From contig BQUP01000003.1 in NCBI GenBank assembly GCA_022835595.1, forward strand, positions 1,598,975-1,662,974: a DNA stretch of 64,000 nt, in the 5' to 3' direction. The notes beneath the pieces are model-generated. The model did no database searches. It saw only the letters and a list, made by a program, of their open reading frames with translations, and had not been told where the DNA came from. Shown here one piece after another: positions 43,710 to 55,116 of the stretch (position 1 is its first letter; each line of letters begins with the position of its first letter). The DNA comes from Cystobasidium ongulense. Its lineage: Eukaryota > Basidiomycota > Cystobasidiomycetes > Cystobasidiales > Cystobasidiaceae. The position numbers were made by a program, and so were the translations under genes.

Positions 43710-46572
43710 TTAAGATGCATGCTGTCCATTCGTGTCCTTTCCAGTGACACTAGCCGATGACGACGATGCTGCACCTTTAGCTTCCATACTTCTTACGAAA
43801 CGGTGTAAAGCTTCAAGACCTTCTTTTCTAATTACGTCCGTAGCAGTAGAAGGGTTAAAGACTCTAGATACTCTGTTAGGTTGATAAGTTCCTGAAGAAG
43901 TGTCTGGTAGGTTCGTATACCCGCCATTGTTATTGCCACTTGCTTGATGTTGTCGAGTTATAGTTTCACTAGATGAAGATCTAGAAGAAATTTGAAAACG
44001 CGGTGCACTGCCAGTGGAAGCAGAGGAAGTGGGTAAAGCAGAAGGAGGAGCGCTACTAGGGCTAGCTCGATTGTTGCTATTATTACGGAATTTAATAGGT
44101 TGTGCCATTCTGCGATCGATAGGGTCATCCTCCTCATCTTCGTCTTCATCATCTCCATCTCTTGAAGAAGCTTCACCACCAGTTTCATAATCAGAACCAG
44201 CTGAACTTAGATTTCTTTGTCTAGTATGTTCCGACTGCTGTTGAGGATTAACAGCAGTATTTTGTGTAGAATTACGAGCATTACCACCAGCTTGAATAGA
44301 AGCTGATCTAGAATGGGATGATGAGATTGTAGGAGCGTGAGAATAATTAGCAGCTACAGATGTAGCGGGTGTTGAAGTACCGCCTTGAGAGATTGAAGAA
44401 GATGAAGAATGATGACCATGATGGGAAGAGGAAGATCTAGAATTATTTCCATTTCCAGCGGAACCACCTGATCCCTGACGTCTTCCACCTCCATTGGTAG
44501 AAGAAGAAGATCGACTACCGTTCCCTTGTAATCCCTTGGCGTACCTCTTAATACCTTCGACATTATCCCAAGCATTACCATAAGCAGCTGATAGATTTGC
44601 AAAGTCCGAAATGACAGGAGAGGTAGTTGTCGTATGATGTTGACCATTATGATTTTGATTATCATAACCAGAATGAGCACGATGGTGCTGATTATGTGCT
44701 TGATGTGAATCATAATGATACGAGCTTTGCTGTGGAGTGTGAGATCTAGAACTTGAAGGGGAAGAGGTTGAAGAAATAGGAGGGGGAGGAGCAGGTCTAG
44801 ACGGTGTTAATTTCATCCTCTCCCTTTGTAGCTCAGGAGGGAAAACTCTAGAAGCTCTATAGGTCGAAGAACCAGAAGTATTATTGGATGAAGAAGACAT
44901 TTCCCAAGGGAAAACAGCTTTCAACTTGGAATAATCAGGAGAAGATCTAGTAATTTGATCATAATTTTGATGTGTAATGGAGGGTATATTACCATATTGA
45001 GTAGGAGGTTTAAAGAATGTTCTCTGAGAGGATGAAGATCTCGGTGAATCCCAAACATTTTCAGCTTGATAAGTAAAACCAGCTTCCATTTGAGGTCGAT
45101 CATTTTTTGGTGGTTCAGAAAGTGCTGGATCCCATGATACATTGGCAGGTGACCAAGGATGACGTTCGCCGTCGTGTTGGAACGAATGATGTTGAGGAGA
45201 CGAAGCTCTGTGCTGTCTCTGTGAGACTTCCGGCTTGATTGGCGTTGGGGAAATGATATGGGTAGGTGGGATAGCAGGAGATGCTCCTCCGTCAAGTAAT
45301 TCAGCTCCTTCCGGGGAAGCTGGTTTCTCAATTCTGGGAATGAATACTCTAGCACCTAACAAATCAGACCTACCGCTCGTCAAGGGCATAGAAACGTAAT
45401 GACCTTCGATCGATCTAAGGCCCGCCTGTTGAGAAAATAATGAAGGAGACAGATTGGCTTTATACCCTCCCATAGCTATAGTGTTTCCTTGCAATTGGCT
45501 CTTTAATTCTTCAAGCGAAGGAGGTGTGTATGTATGTCCAGACCTTCCAGAAGGAGCATCCCATACAGCTTGAAGGGTAGGAAAAGTGAAGGTAGCATTT
45601 GAAGTTTTTCCAAAGTATTTCTGATATATTTCAAACCAGCGATCTAATAGAGAAGCATAATCATGCTGTGCTTTTCCATTCTTTGATACTGAAGATGAAG
45701 AGGAAGTAGATGAAGATGAAGATGGTAGAGAACGATGTCCAGCTTGATGCCAAGGTTTCTCCTGTCCAATAAAATGAACAACTTTGATACTATCACCATG
45801 TCTTCTATAAGCAGGTGCATAAGTATAATAAGCAGAAGGAGTAACATTATAAGTAAAGCTTAATCTATTCCAATTTGTAAAGTAGTCGTTCAACAATCCT
45901 TGATCTCCACCATCCCAAGAGCCTCTTTCATTTGCCATTTCAAGTAAAGCATCAAAAGTATCAGATGAAGGGGTTGCAACAAACATTCCAGAATTGAAGC
46001 AATCTGGCCATCCTGAATCTGGAGCTGCTGAAAATGGAGCTTCGAGATCGAATAGGTGTGATAAGGGTGACAAGACCAGTGTGTCTGCATCTAGGAAGAT
46101 GATCTTTTTGAATTGGACGAGACGGAAGAGTTGTAGTTTGGTGAGTGTGGATGCTAGATCTTGTCGGCCTGTGTTTGGAGAATGGTAGACGATTCATGTT
46201 GATGGTGACGACAGAGTTGACAGATGGTAGCAAGGGTAGCAATGTCAGCATGAGTGAAGGAGGGCGATAAAGGGAGAGTGTAGGAAGGACAACGGCATGC
46301 TATATAGCTGTAGAGAGTGTTCACTCACCCAACAATTCCAAGTTACCACTGCTACCCGATCTGAGTTCCTCTACACCGACAACCAGCGAGTAATTCCTTC
46401 TGAGAGCTTTGATGCTTTCCACAGAGACGGTAGCTGGAGTTACCAAGCAAACAGTCTCGAATGGATTTGTAGGGTTAGGCCCTTCTGCTTGTAGGAGAGA
46501 TTGGAGTGCGACGAGTGCGCCTGGTAGATAGCTGTCCGAGGTGAGGAGGGTCACAAAGGCGTTGAGGGACAT
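43710..46572 (-). CDS. Glycogenin with long low-complexity tail
   Basis: Two exons on the minus strand (46329-46572 and 43710-46168) give 900 residues. Glycogenin primes glycogen by glucosylating its own tyrosine from UDP-glucose and then extending the chain. The GT8 domain fills about residues 1-270: MSLNAFVTLLTSDSYLPGAL, QLFRLVQFKKIIFLDADTLV with the DxD metal motif, GWPDCFNSGMFVATPS, GGDQGLLNDYF, and KVVHFIGQEKPWHQ. The tyrosines in SAYYTYAPAYRRHG align with the autoglucosylation site of animal glycogenin. The remaining 630 residues are Ser/His/Asn-rich and probably disordered, but they contain ASRVFPPELQRERM and SRVFNPSTATDVIRKEGL, two RVFxP motifs of the kind found in fungal glycogenin tails. 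The extreme C-terminus may bind glycogen synthase, as in other glycogenins (inference). The catalytic part is certain. Confidence 0.93.
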
Positions 46573-47959
46573 GGCTGGCGAGAGACTGCTCCGGTGCAGT
46601 GTGTATGGCGTGTGTCTGTATAGCTAGATGATGCTGCTATATGTCCTCAGCCAACCTCGCTTGATGCGATGCGATAAGACGTGCTTGCTTGCTTGCTTGC
46701 TCGATGATCTTCGCTTGCCTCGAATACTGCAGCCAGGCACTGACTGCACGTTGATGCGCACTCGAGGTCGACGGTATGATGTGCGATGAATGAGTGTGTG
46801 TGGGATGGCTATGCTGCTTTACTTGTTCGTGCAGGAAGCCATGTACGGGCAGCGCGATAACCTGTGTGTATCCTGCTTGCTTGCTCTGACTTTTGATCTC
46901 GGTGGGGCCTCAACAACAGCGAGAGTTGAAGCGGGTGAGATGGACGGAGGTGGATGAAGCTGGTTGCAAGGGGAGGGGATATAGGGTGTTGAGGATAGTA
47001 TGGATGGATGCAGGCTATGCTGTGCCTCGGTGCTGCCTGTCCTCACCTCTTGCACACAAATTGTGCCCGCTGTGCTGTACTGTCGCTGGTGTTGGGAAGG
47101 ATGATGGAGGGGAGAAACGATTGGGGGAGCAGGACTGCAGTATTCAGGATGGGATGCTCGTCAGAGGACAGCCAACGTGTATGTACTCGCGATATCATAG
47201 TGGCAGCCATGCCGCCCTCTCCCATATTATCACTGCTTGATGCCGCCGCTGTCGAGGATAGTGGCTGAAATGGATACACGGCATTAGAGTGGCGATATTC
47301 CCAAATACTTGATGGCGAGCTGACAGGCATGTGGTAGCCATGCATGGTCAGTAAAGTATCATTCAGTAGTGGTCAGCATACAGTGTAAATCATCCATCTC
47401 CTCGCTGCTCTGGATGACGCGGTACCGTATTCCTTGCTGTAGCGTAGGACGCCACTGCGTATGATGTGAGTAGATTGTAGGCACAGTATATAATATTATG
47501 ATCATACGGAAGATTATGAACACAGTGGTACTGAGCAAACGCAGCAGTGCATGCATGGATTGTTCTTGATGCCCGCTCTCTCACACCCGTCTTCTTCGCT
47601 TGCTCGCTTCTTGCCATTCTCCAGCTGGCTGGGGCTGACGCTTTTCTTTCCTGTTTCGCCTGGATTGATCGCCGCCGTCCAAGTTATTTAATTATTATTT
47701 GGCCCTCGTCTCTGGCCTCTGTCGCCTCTGACGTTGTTCTGGTCGGATCCGGGGAGCACGACCCACCCACAACGACTGGGCTGAAGGGAGGATCGCTGCG
47801 CTGGACGGCCTTTTCTCTTCTTCTCTCTGTACTCGCTATACCTATCTTTACACTATACAATATAAACTACAATAAAATACACCTCGACTACTTCCCTTCC
47901 TCCCTCTGCCGATCACTCTCATATTTTATCGGGATTACTGGACTGGATCGTCCACCATC
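46573..47959. promoter_or_regulatory. Divergent upstream region of glycogenin and first aquaporin
   Basis: No gene is supported over 1.4 kb. The region contains a (GCTT)n microsatellite at 46683-46700, G-rich blocks such as aaggggagggg near 46970 and a pyrimidine-rich stretch just before the aquaporin ATG. Short ORFs on both strands look random. Confidence 0.4.
46683..46700. repeat. (GCTT)n microsatellite
   Basis: Four and a half copies of gctt in the upstream region of glycogenin. Confidence 0.8.
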
Positions 47960-49820
47960 ATGGCTTGGAAAAAATATGGAAAAGATGACTGGAGGAAGGA
48001 TGCTTTGGTCAGTTAGAGTACCCTTCTCAACTTGTTCTGTCTCATCTTGACATGCCGCCTGCTCTCATCTATCCGCCTTTCTCCTTTGGTCACGTGATAC
48101 CTCTTCAGGCTGCATTGGGCGAATTCCTAGGTAGGCTTCGCATCAATTGGATACAACTCGAAACAAATTGACGTTGATACATGCACATGTAATGTCCAGG
48201 CACCTTCCTATTCCTCCTTTTAGGCCTCGCTGGTATTCAGGCTGCCAGAGATAGTACTACACCGCCTGACCTGGGTCCTGCCTTCTTGTTGATGGCTGCT
48301 ACTTCCATGGCAATGGCCTTGACGCTCGCTATTTTCATCTTCTATAGGATCACAGGCGCTGCAGTTCGTTCATTTTACATCTCCGGTCCCTTTTGAGCAA
48401 TTCTGACGCGTTTCGTTCCGATTTTGTGCATAAAAAACAGTTTAACCCCAACATCGCAAGCCGTTTCTTCCCTGCAAGGCACAATCAGAGTCTGGCTGAG
48501 TACATGCTCTTTTTTGTAGTCATTGGCTCTCCTCATGCTAGGCGTCATCTCCCCAAGAAGATTCGTATTCTTCGTCATAGCCCAATTAGTAGGAGGTATA
48601 GCAGCTTCCGCCGTTCTACTCGGGATCCTACCTGGTCCGCTACTCGTACTCACTCAGAGATCTGCAACTGTTGGTGTCGCTCAAGCTCTCTTCTGGGGTA
48701 AGGCAACTGGCCTTAACGATTTCATCGTTTCACCCAAGCTGAATTGTTCTGTTTCCACATCTAAGAAATGTTCTTGACCTTCGGGTTGACAATGGTCGGT
48801 GAGTTAACCAATGTCTCAAGACATCTGACAGCCAATTTTTGTTTGCCAATTCACCTGTTTGTTGGTTTCTCTTTCAGTCATTATGACCGCTGTCGAGAAA
48901 AGCAAGATCACCATACTCGCTCCACTTGCTATCGGCTTTGCGCTATTCGCTACACAACTTGCTGGGATCCAGTACACGGGAGCAGCTTTACGTCGAAGCC
49001 ATTTTCAGTGCCATTTGACGAACATCAAGCTCATACTATGTGTTCTCGTTTATAGGTCAATACCGCTCGAGCTTTCGGACCCGCTGTTGTCGTCGGTGAC
49101 TTTATTGGCTCGCACTGGATCTACGTATGTCTCGCTAATAGTTATCTGGCTATGAATTCAACCCTGTTGATTGCGGATGCTTACTTGGTTTAACGCACTT
49201 CTCAATTCCCTGGTGGCGAATAAATAGTGGCTTGGACCTTCTTTAGGAGCTGCTTTGGCTGCCTTGTTACACATGCTTCTTGTCAAGGTTCACTGTAAGC
49301 TCTTCTTCCTCGGATAATGAGAATCTTGCAATCGACTTTGTGCTGACTATCTTGCTTTTGTCCGGAACATAGACTGGGAATTGAATCCAGGTAATCATCG
49401 TGAAGGTATCTTTGCCAACCGATATGAAACTGATTTATTACCTATCCTTACTTTGGGGATGCAATTAAAGGCTCCGACGCTCAACATCCTGATGAAGCAG
49501 ACCGTCAATCTAAGAATCCTAGCCGTGGAGCTGAAATGGGTCAAGGCGGTGTGACAAGCGGCGGTCCTTCGAACCAGTACGGAAACAATGCCGGCAATGC
49601 AAACCAACACGGAAACAATACCGGTAATTCGACAAACTACGGAAACACAGGCACCGGTAGCGGCACTGGATATGGGTATGGAGAACGACCTTGTCTCGGA
49701 GAGGGTACTATTGGTACTAATTATTCCCGTGTCATTGACAGCCATCACACGACTGGCTCGACCGCTGGACAACGTGGCGATGGTGTCCCTATGCACCCTA
49801 TTGGACATAATGCCGTTTAA
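47960..49820 (+). CDS. Aquaporin 1 of a tandem pair (NPN/NTA boxes)
   Basis: Eleven exons are proposed: 47960-48007, 48109-48130, 48200-48363, 48441-48455, 48520-48697, 48766-48798, 48878-about 48984, 49056-49124, 49228-49294, 49373-49390, 49471-49820, for about 356 residues. Aquaporins are six-span channels for water or small solutes. Landmarks are GEFLGTFLFLLLGLAGIQAA, GAAFNPN (first pore box, NPN instead of NPA), RRFVFFVIAQLVGGIAASAV, MTAVEKSKITILAPLAIGFA, and VNTARAFGPAVVVG (second box, NTA instead of NPA), then SHWIYWLGPSLGAALAALL. The hydrophilic C-terminal 115 residues are rich in Gly/Asn (NQYGNNAGNANQHGNN). The exon 4 donor appears to be GC (gcaagc). The exon 7 end (near 48984) is unresolved: no GT donor keeps the frame with VNTARAFG, although a GC donor would. 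The N-terminus matches the next gene, so the two are duplicates. Confidence 0.82.
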
Positions 49821-50720
49821 ATGGGAAATAACAAAAAGGTCATTTATAAAATAACTGTTTTTTCTTTCTTCACATTCTTCTTTTATTTCTGCCTCCCATC
49901 CCCCATTTGCATTTTATGGTTAGTTCATCTCACCTATTTCCAGTCTTGGTGATCTCGAGTTAACTGTTTAATCTATCAATCTTTCCGTTCCTCCCTCTTT
50001 TTCGTTCATAGATAGTTTATCTCTCTAGTCGCTTCTTTAGATCATATACACGTGCAGTTGCAATTTTCCCAATAGAGTCGTTTGTGCTTCCGCTTCTTTA
50101 CGCCTTCTTCCAAGATGTAAAACCTGCATACAGGTTCGGGAATGGTTGGATACATATATATATCATGTCAGATCGTAAGGAATCTTTCCTTAGTACGCAA
50201 ATCAAATATCGTAGGATACTTTTTTCCGCTGCAACGCAACCTTTATATTTGTTAAAAAATATGTCTCATTCTTTGCATGGTGCTAATACCAATGCCCCTT
50301 TGTCTTCAGTATGTTCCGAATCTTGCGCTAGTGTGATACCTTGTACGCCGGAAAGACAAGTGGCCCTGTGCAGTGGTATATGAAGTACAAATGACGTCTA
50401 GCGGTAGTTGGGTCCGCACTTAACAGCCTCCAGAACAGCAAAGAGCTCCGAGACATTCGAAGTGGGCGGGTTCCGAGATCTGCTAGCTATTCTCGGAGTG
50501 GATTTTGGGTTCGCATCCAATGAGGTTCTTGAAGGGATGAAGTTTCGATTCAGTAAATTCCGCAACATACAGGCAAACCGTGACTGACGTCGCAGACTTG
50601 ACAGCGGAATGGGGTGGATGATCCAGTGATGAAAGTACAAAGTACGGTAGAAGAGATATGTCGCTTGCTTCTGGACCTTCTATACTCTCAATTCGGTCAG
50701 AACCTAACAACGCTTTTATC
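49821..50720. other. Intergenic region between the two aquaporins
   Basis: About 900 bp with no supported gene. It starts with a very T-rich stretch (49855-50050), presumably the 3' UTR of aquaporin 1. The promoter of aquaporin 2 lies before 50721. Confidence 0.4.
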
Positions 50721-52262
50721 ATGTCGGACTCCGCTAGAACCGCGACGACCGAAGATCACTACCACCATATGCGCATGCACAAGCGAAAATATAGACATGG
50801 TGACTGGCGAATAGATGCAGTGGTACGCAATACTTGTCTTTGGCTTTCAACGTCGAGAACAATGAAGTTAGAGAGCTGATGCAGATATTTGCTTTTGTTT
50901 GTCCCAGGCTGCAGCTGGCGAGTTTGTCGGTATGTCTGCATGTTTTGATGTCGTGGAAGCCAACTTGCAAGGAAAAAACCTTGGTCCCTTCCAAATCCCT
51001 CAATGCTTGTCCTGTCCGAAGTAACTTGACAGATAGAAGAGATAGAGAGAACAAAGCCGCGACGTTCCGAGCACGTGATCGGAAGGTTCCAACACAGACT
51101 GACCACCCATGACTCTCCCGTTGCCTGTATAATCTTGAGCAGGCACATTCATCTTCCTCTTTCTTGGTTTGGGTGGTATTCAAGTTGCGTCTATTTCCGC
51201 CGCCGGCGGCGGTCCAGGTAAGCAGCGTACCAGAAATTTCGCGTATGCATGTCTGATAGCCGTCTGAATAGATACTCTGCCGGCGGCCACCATATTTGCT
51301 GCTCTTGCTATGGGTGCAGCTTTGACGTTCACTGCTTGGTCATTCTTCCTCGTCTCTGGCGCTGCATTTAATCCATGCGTAGTAAGGGAAGGCTTCGTCT
51401 AGTCCGGAGACGCACTGGCAACTGAGCATACCTTTGCTCTCATGTATCAGGCTTTGACTCTTGTCCTTCTAAAAGCTATAACCATCAGAAGATTCGTACT
51501 ATACTGCATCGCTCATATAGTAGGCGGAATCGCTGCATGCGCCGTCCTCGCTGGCATTCTCCCTGGACCATTTACAGTCGCATGTCGCTTGGGAAGTGGC
51601 ACGAGCGTGGTTCAAGGTTTCTTCATCGGTGTGTGACTCGACCTAGCCAAGTCGACTGCGTCCCCTGTTAGTAGAAGACAATGCTGATCTATTCTCCTTC
51701 TGTGAAGAAATGTTCTTGACCTGTTTCTTATGCTTTACTGTCGTAATGACTGCAGTAGTACGTCCAATGTTCATACCTCATGACGCATGAAGGTGCCTAA
51801 AAGAGAGACATCGCTGAGATCAAGAACATGAGCCAGGAGAAAAACAAAGCCACTCACATTTGCGCACTTGCTATTGGTGCCGCTTTATTCAGTACACAAC
51901 TATTAGCCCTGAACCTGACGAGTGCTGGGGTCAATCCAGCTCGCGCTTTTGGTGCGGAAGTTCTAGTAGGCTTCGAGAGCTATCATTGGATATACGTACG
52001 CTTCCCTTTTGGGCCGGAGTTCCTGTAAAATCAAATACTGACGATGCCATCTCCCTGATTCCCTCTTTAGTGGATTGGACCTCTTGTTGGAGCTGTGTTA
52101 GCGGCAGCAATGTACCGACTCCTTCTTTTTGTTCATTTCTGGGAACTTCAGCCACACGAAGATGAAGTTCCTGCTTCTCAAGCTGTTCGGAATGCCCTTC
52201 ATGATTCTGTTCATGAACATAAGAACAGGGCAACTCCACCACTTACAGGCGAATCGGTCTAG
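50721..52262 (+). CDS. Aquaporin 2 of a tandem pair (NPC/NPA boxes)
   Basis: Eight exons give 295 residues: 50721-50822, 50908-50929, 51143-51217, 51272-51381, 51451-51628, 51708-51757, 51837-51995, 52071-52262. It is a paralog of the preceding gene with shared intron positions: the 22-nt second exon and the 178-nt exon encoding ALTLVLLKAITIRRF have the same lengths in both. Landmarks are AAAGEFVG joined to TFIFLFLGLGGIQVA, GAAFNPCV (first pore box NPC instead of NPA), RRFVLYCIAHIVGGIAACAV, MTAVEKNKATHICALAIGAA, AGVNPARAFGAEVLVG (second box canonical NPA), and YHWIYWIGPLVGAVLAAAMY. It lacks the Gly/Asn-rich tail of its neighbour and has a charged tail (HEDEVPASQAVRNALHDSVH). The substrate is not predictable from these boxes alone. 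The 213-nt second intron is longer than usual for this window. Confidence 0.85.
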
Positions 52263-52719
52263 TCCCTTTGTTCGCAGACCTGTTGTGATGAGAAACAGAT
52301 TTATGCTTCAGTGAGAGGAGAGAACGAAAACGAAAAGTGCTATCCGTATTCGACTGAAAGAAGGTACACTGTATGTTAGTTCTAAATAGCAGTGTTAATG
52401 TTTAACGCCCTTGAACGTAATATCAGTTGTGACGTTCTTGGTCCAAAGGTTCGATCTCACCTGCCTTACTGTAACCTACCAAACTGGCCCTAACTGAGCA
52501 AGTAGCATCCGGAACAAGCTAGTAATTTGCCAATGCCTTCGAATAGAAGTCTCTCTAATTGGAGAAGGTGGGGGAAGAGCTATTGATCTTTTCGCGTTCG
52601 ATAACCACATTCTCTGATATGTTACGGTCATGTGGTTGACTTACTCCTCCACAAAACTCATATATTGCAGGACGAGGTTGGACATACGTAAAAACAGTAT
52701 ATTGCGCAGGGTATAAAGC
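52263..52719. other. Convergent 3' region between aquaporin 2 and fumarase
   Basis: No gene is supported. A tRNA-like motif (ggttcgatctcacc at about 52448) has no matching D-arm or acceptor stem. Confidence 0.4.
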
Positions 52720-54883
52720 TCATTCCGTGGGGAAAAGCATTTTCTCGGGCCGTACAATCTGATCAAACTCCTCTGATGAAAGCATACCTAATTGGAGTGT
52801 AGCTTCCTTCAGTGTCAAACCCTCCTTGTGGGCCTTCTTGGCGCATGCAGCGACATTATCGTATCCAAGCCTTGAGTTCAAGATAGTGGCCAACATCAAA
52901 GACTCGTTCAATAGCTGTCCAATTCGCTTTTCGTTTGCTTCTAGTCCTTCAATGCAGTTCTTGCGGAATGATTCGGAACCATCTGCTAATAGCCGGATCG
53001 ATTGTAGGAGGTTCTTGATCATGACGGGCTTGAAGACGTTGAGCTGCGGGCACATGAGGAATATGGTCAGCTTACTATAATGAATTTAATGTAGTATCTT
53101 CGAAAGAACGCACCTCGAATTGACCGTAAGATCCAGCAACGGTGATGGCAGTATTGTTACCCATGACCTGAGCAGCGACCATAGTCAAAGCCTCGCATTG
53201 GGTAGGGTTAACCTTTCCAGGCATGATAGAAGAGCCAGGTTCATTTTCGGGCAAGCTAAGTTCTCCTAGACCGCATCGAGGTCCAGAACCCAGATATCTG
53301 ATATCGTTCGCAATCTTCATGAATGAAACAGCGAGGGTGTTGAGAGCACCTGATGATTCGACGATAGCATCGTGAGCGGCAAGTGCTTCGAACTGGCAGC
53401 GATAAGCGAGGGTTGAGCGGGGGCAGAGACGTCTTAGCTATCAAGAACTTCGACTCACCTTGTTAGGAGCAGTCTGGAACTCGAGACCAGTGATTTCCGA
53501 GATAGCCTTGGCGACAGCGACATCGAATCCCTTCCTGGTGTTGAGACCAGTTCCAACAGCAGTACCACCCTGAGCGAGCAGACTCAATCGAGGGAGGGTA
53601 TCTTTGACACGTTCAATGCCATAAGTGAGTTGTTGAACGTATCCGGAGAACTCTTGTCCTAATGTCAACGGTGTTGCGTCTTGTAAATGTGTACGGCCGA
53701 TCTTGATGATGTGGTCGAAGGATTTCGCTTTGGCGTCCAGAGCGTCACGTAGCGCTGTGAGCTTTGGCAGAAGGTTTTGGTTGATCTCGACAACAGCGGC
53801 GATGTGCATAGCAGTGGGGAAGCTGGACGAAGACAAGATTCAGAGGCGCGCTCGTTGTACGTAGCAGTTACATAAGCCAAACCCACGAATCGTTCGAAGA
53901 GGCGGACATGTTCACGTGATCGTTAGGGTGGACCGGCTTCTTGCTGCCCATCTGCCCGCCGAGCATTTCGATAGCGCGGTTAGAGATGACCTGGAGCGTG
54001 TAGTGGAGGTAGCTGTCAGTTGTAGGTCCCATTGCATGATGTACACCCCCTAGCTGCAGCCAGGTAGACGCACCTCGTTGACATTCATGTTGGTCTGTGT
54101 GCCCGAGCCGGTCTGAAAGACGACGAGTGGGAAGTGGTCGATGAGCTTGCCGCTGATGACCTAGAGGCATAGCAAGACTTGAGTATCAGTATTGCGTCCA
54201 TTGAAAGTGCTTTCGCGTCCTTCCAAGAGGACAACGAGTGCGCGGGCATGCATCGGATATCTCCACCTCACCTCGTCGGCAGCTTCTTGAATGGCCTTTG
54301 CGACCTTTTCATCCAGTCCATACGTAGCATTGACCTGAGCAGCAGCCTTCTTGAGCACTCCGAAGGCCTTGATGAGAGGTTCAGGCATGCGTTCTCGTTC
54401 GCCTCCAATGTCAAAGTTCTTGAGCGAGCTGTTGAGATAGCCGGGATATAGACGGGGTCTCGTTCAGGACGAGCCGCTCGCACGATTGAGCAGAATATTG
54501 AATAGAAGCTCACCGCTGGGTCTGGGCACCCCAGTACACGTTATCAGCGACTTCAATGTCGCCGAATGTGTCCTTTTCTATGCGCTGTTCGAGTGCCGGA
54601 CGTTCAATTAGCGTTGCAGGTCGGCGAATAGGGCTACCTCACACACCTTTGAGGCCATGCTGGCGGAGAACAGACGGGTTTGCTGGAGGGCAGGGCGTGC
54701 GCGCGACTGCGGAGTAGTAATGATGGAGTATTGTTGAAGCGTGTCGATGATGGTGAATTGAGATGGAAAGCGCCGTCGACCAAGGCAATCGACAATTATC
54801 AGGACCTCCATCCAGCATCTCGGGCCCAACCAACTCACCACGACGCGCGCCCGGCTGCAGCAGGCAAGACTGCGAGAGAGCAT
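52720..54883 (-). CDS. FUM1: Fumarate hydratase (class II), mitochondrial and cytosolic
   Basis: Nine exons on the minus strand give 496 residues: 54839-54883, 54647-54706, 54514-54584, 54272-54428, 54074-54160, 53887-53990, 53459-53822, 53114-53392, 52720-53043. Fumarase interconverts fumarate and malate in the TCA cycle and, in the cytosol, in amino-acid metabolism and the DNA-damage response. Landmarks are [77 protein letters not shown] and [16 protein letters not shown], the superfamily signature. The first ATG (54883) gives [13 protein letters not shown] and an Arg/Ser-rich presequence; a second in-frame ATG at 54657 ([13 protein letters not shown]) starts directly at the mature enzyme and would make the cytosolic form. 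The exon 3 acceptor was chosen to give the conserved RIEKD. Confidence 0.95.
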
Positions 54884-55116
54884 GTTGGGTATGCTGGTGT
54901 GGTGGTATATATCCTCAATTCAACCAAATGTCGACAATCCTGAAAGCAAAGAGGCAGAGAGAGCCAGCCAACTTGACAGAAAAACGCCTGCTTCGGGAGA
55001 ACCGGAGGGCAAATCCCGGACTGTCCCGAGCGATCATTTACTACACTTGTCGGCATCTACCATTCTTCTAATCTGATAACGACTGGCTTTTAGACTATTA
55101 TACAGTGGTACTGCTG
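54884..55116. promoter_or_regulatory. Upstream region of fumarase
   Basis: The 233 bp contain the fumarase promoter and the 3' UTR of the next minus-strand gene. No specific element is recognised. Confidence 0.4.

Noticed and set aside
43958-45355. Leucine/isoleucine-rich frames overlapping the glycogenin tail
   Set aside because: They are alternative frames of the Ser/His/Asn-rich coding exon on the same strand, produced by its triplet bias.
52440-52470. T-arm-like ggttcgatctcacc
   Set aside because: No D-arm, anticodon arm or acceptor stem fits on either strand.
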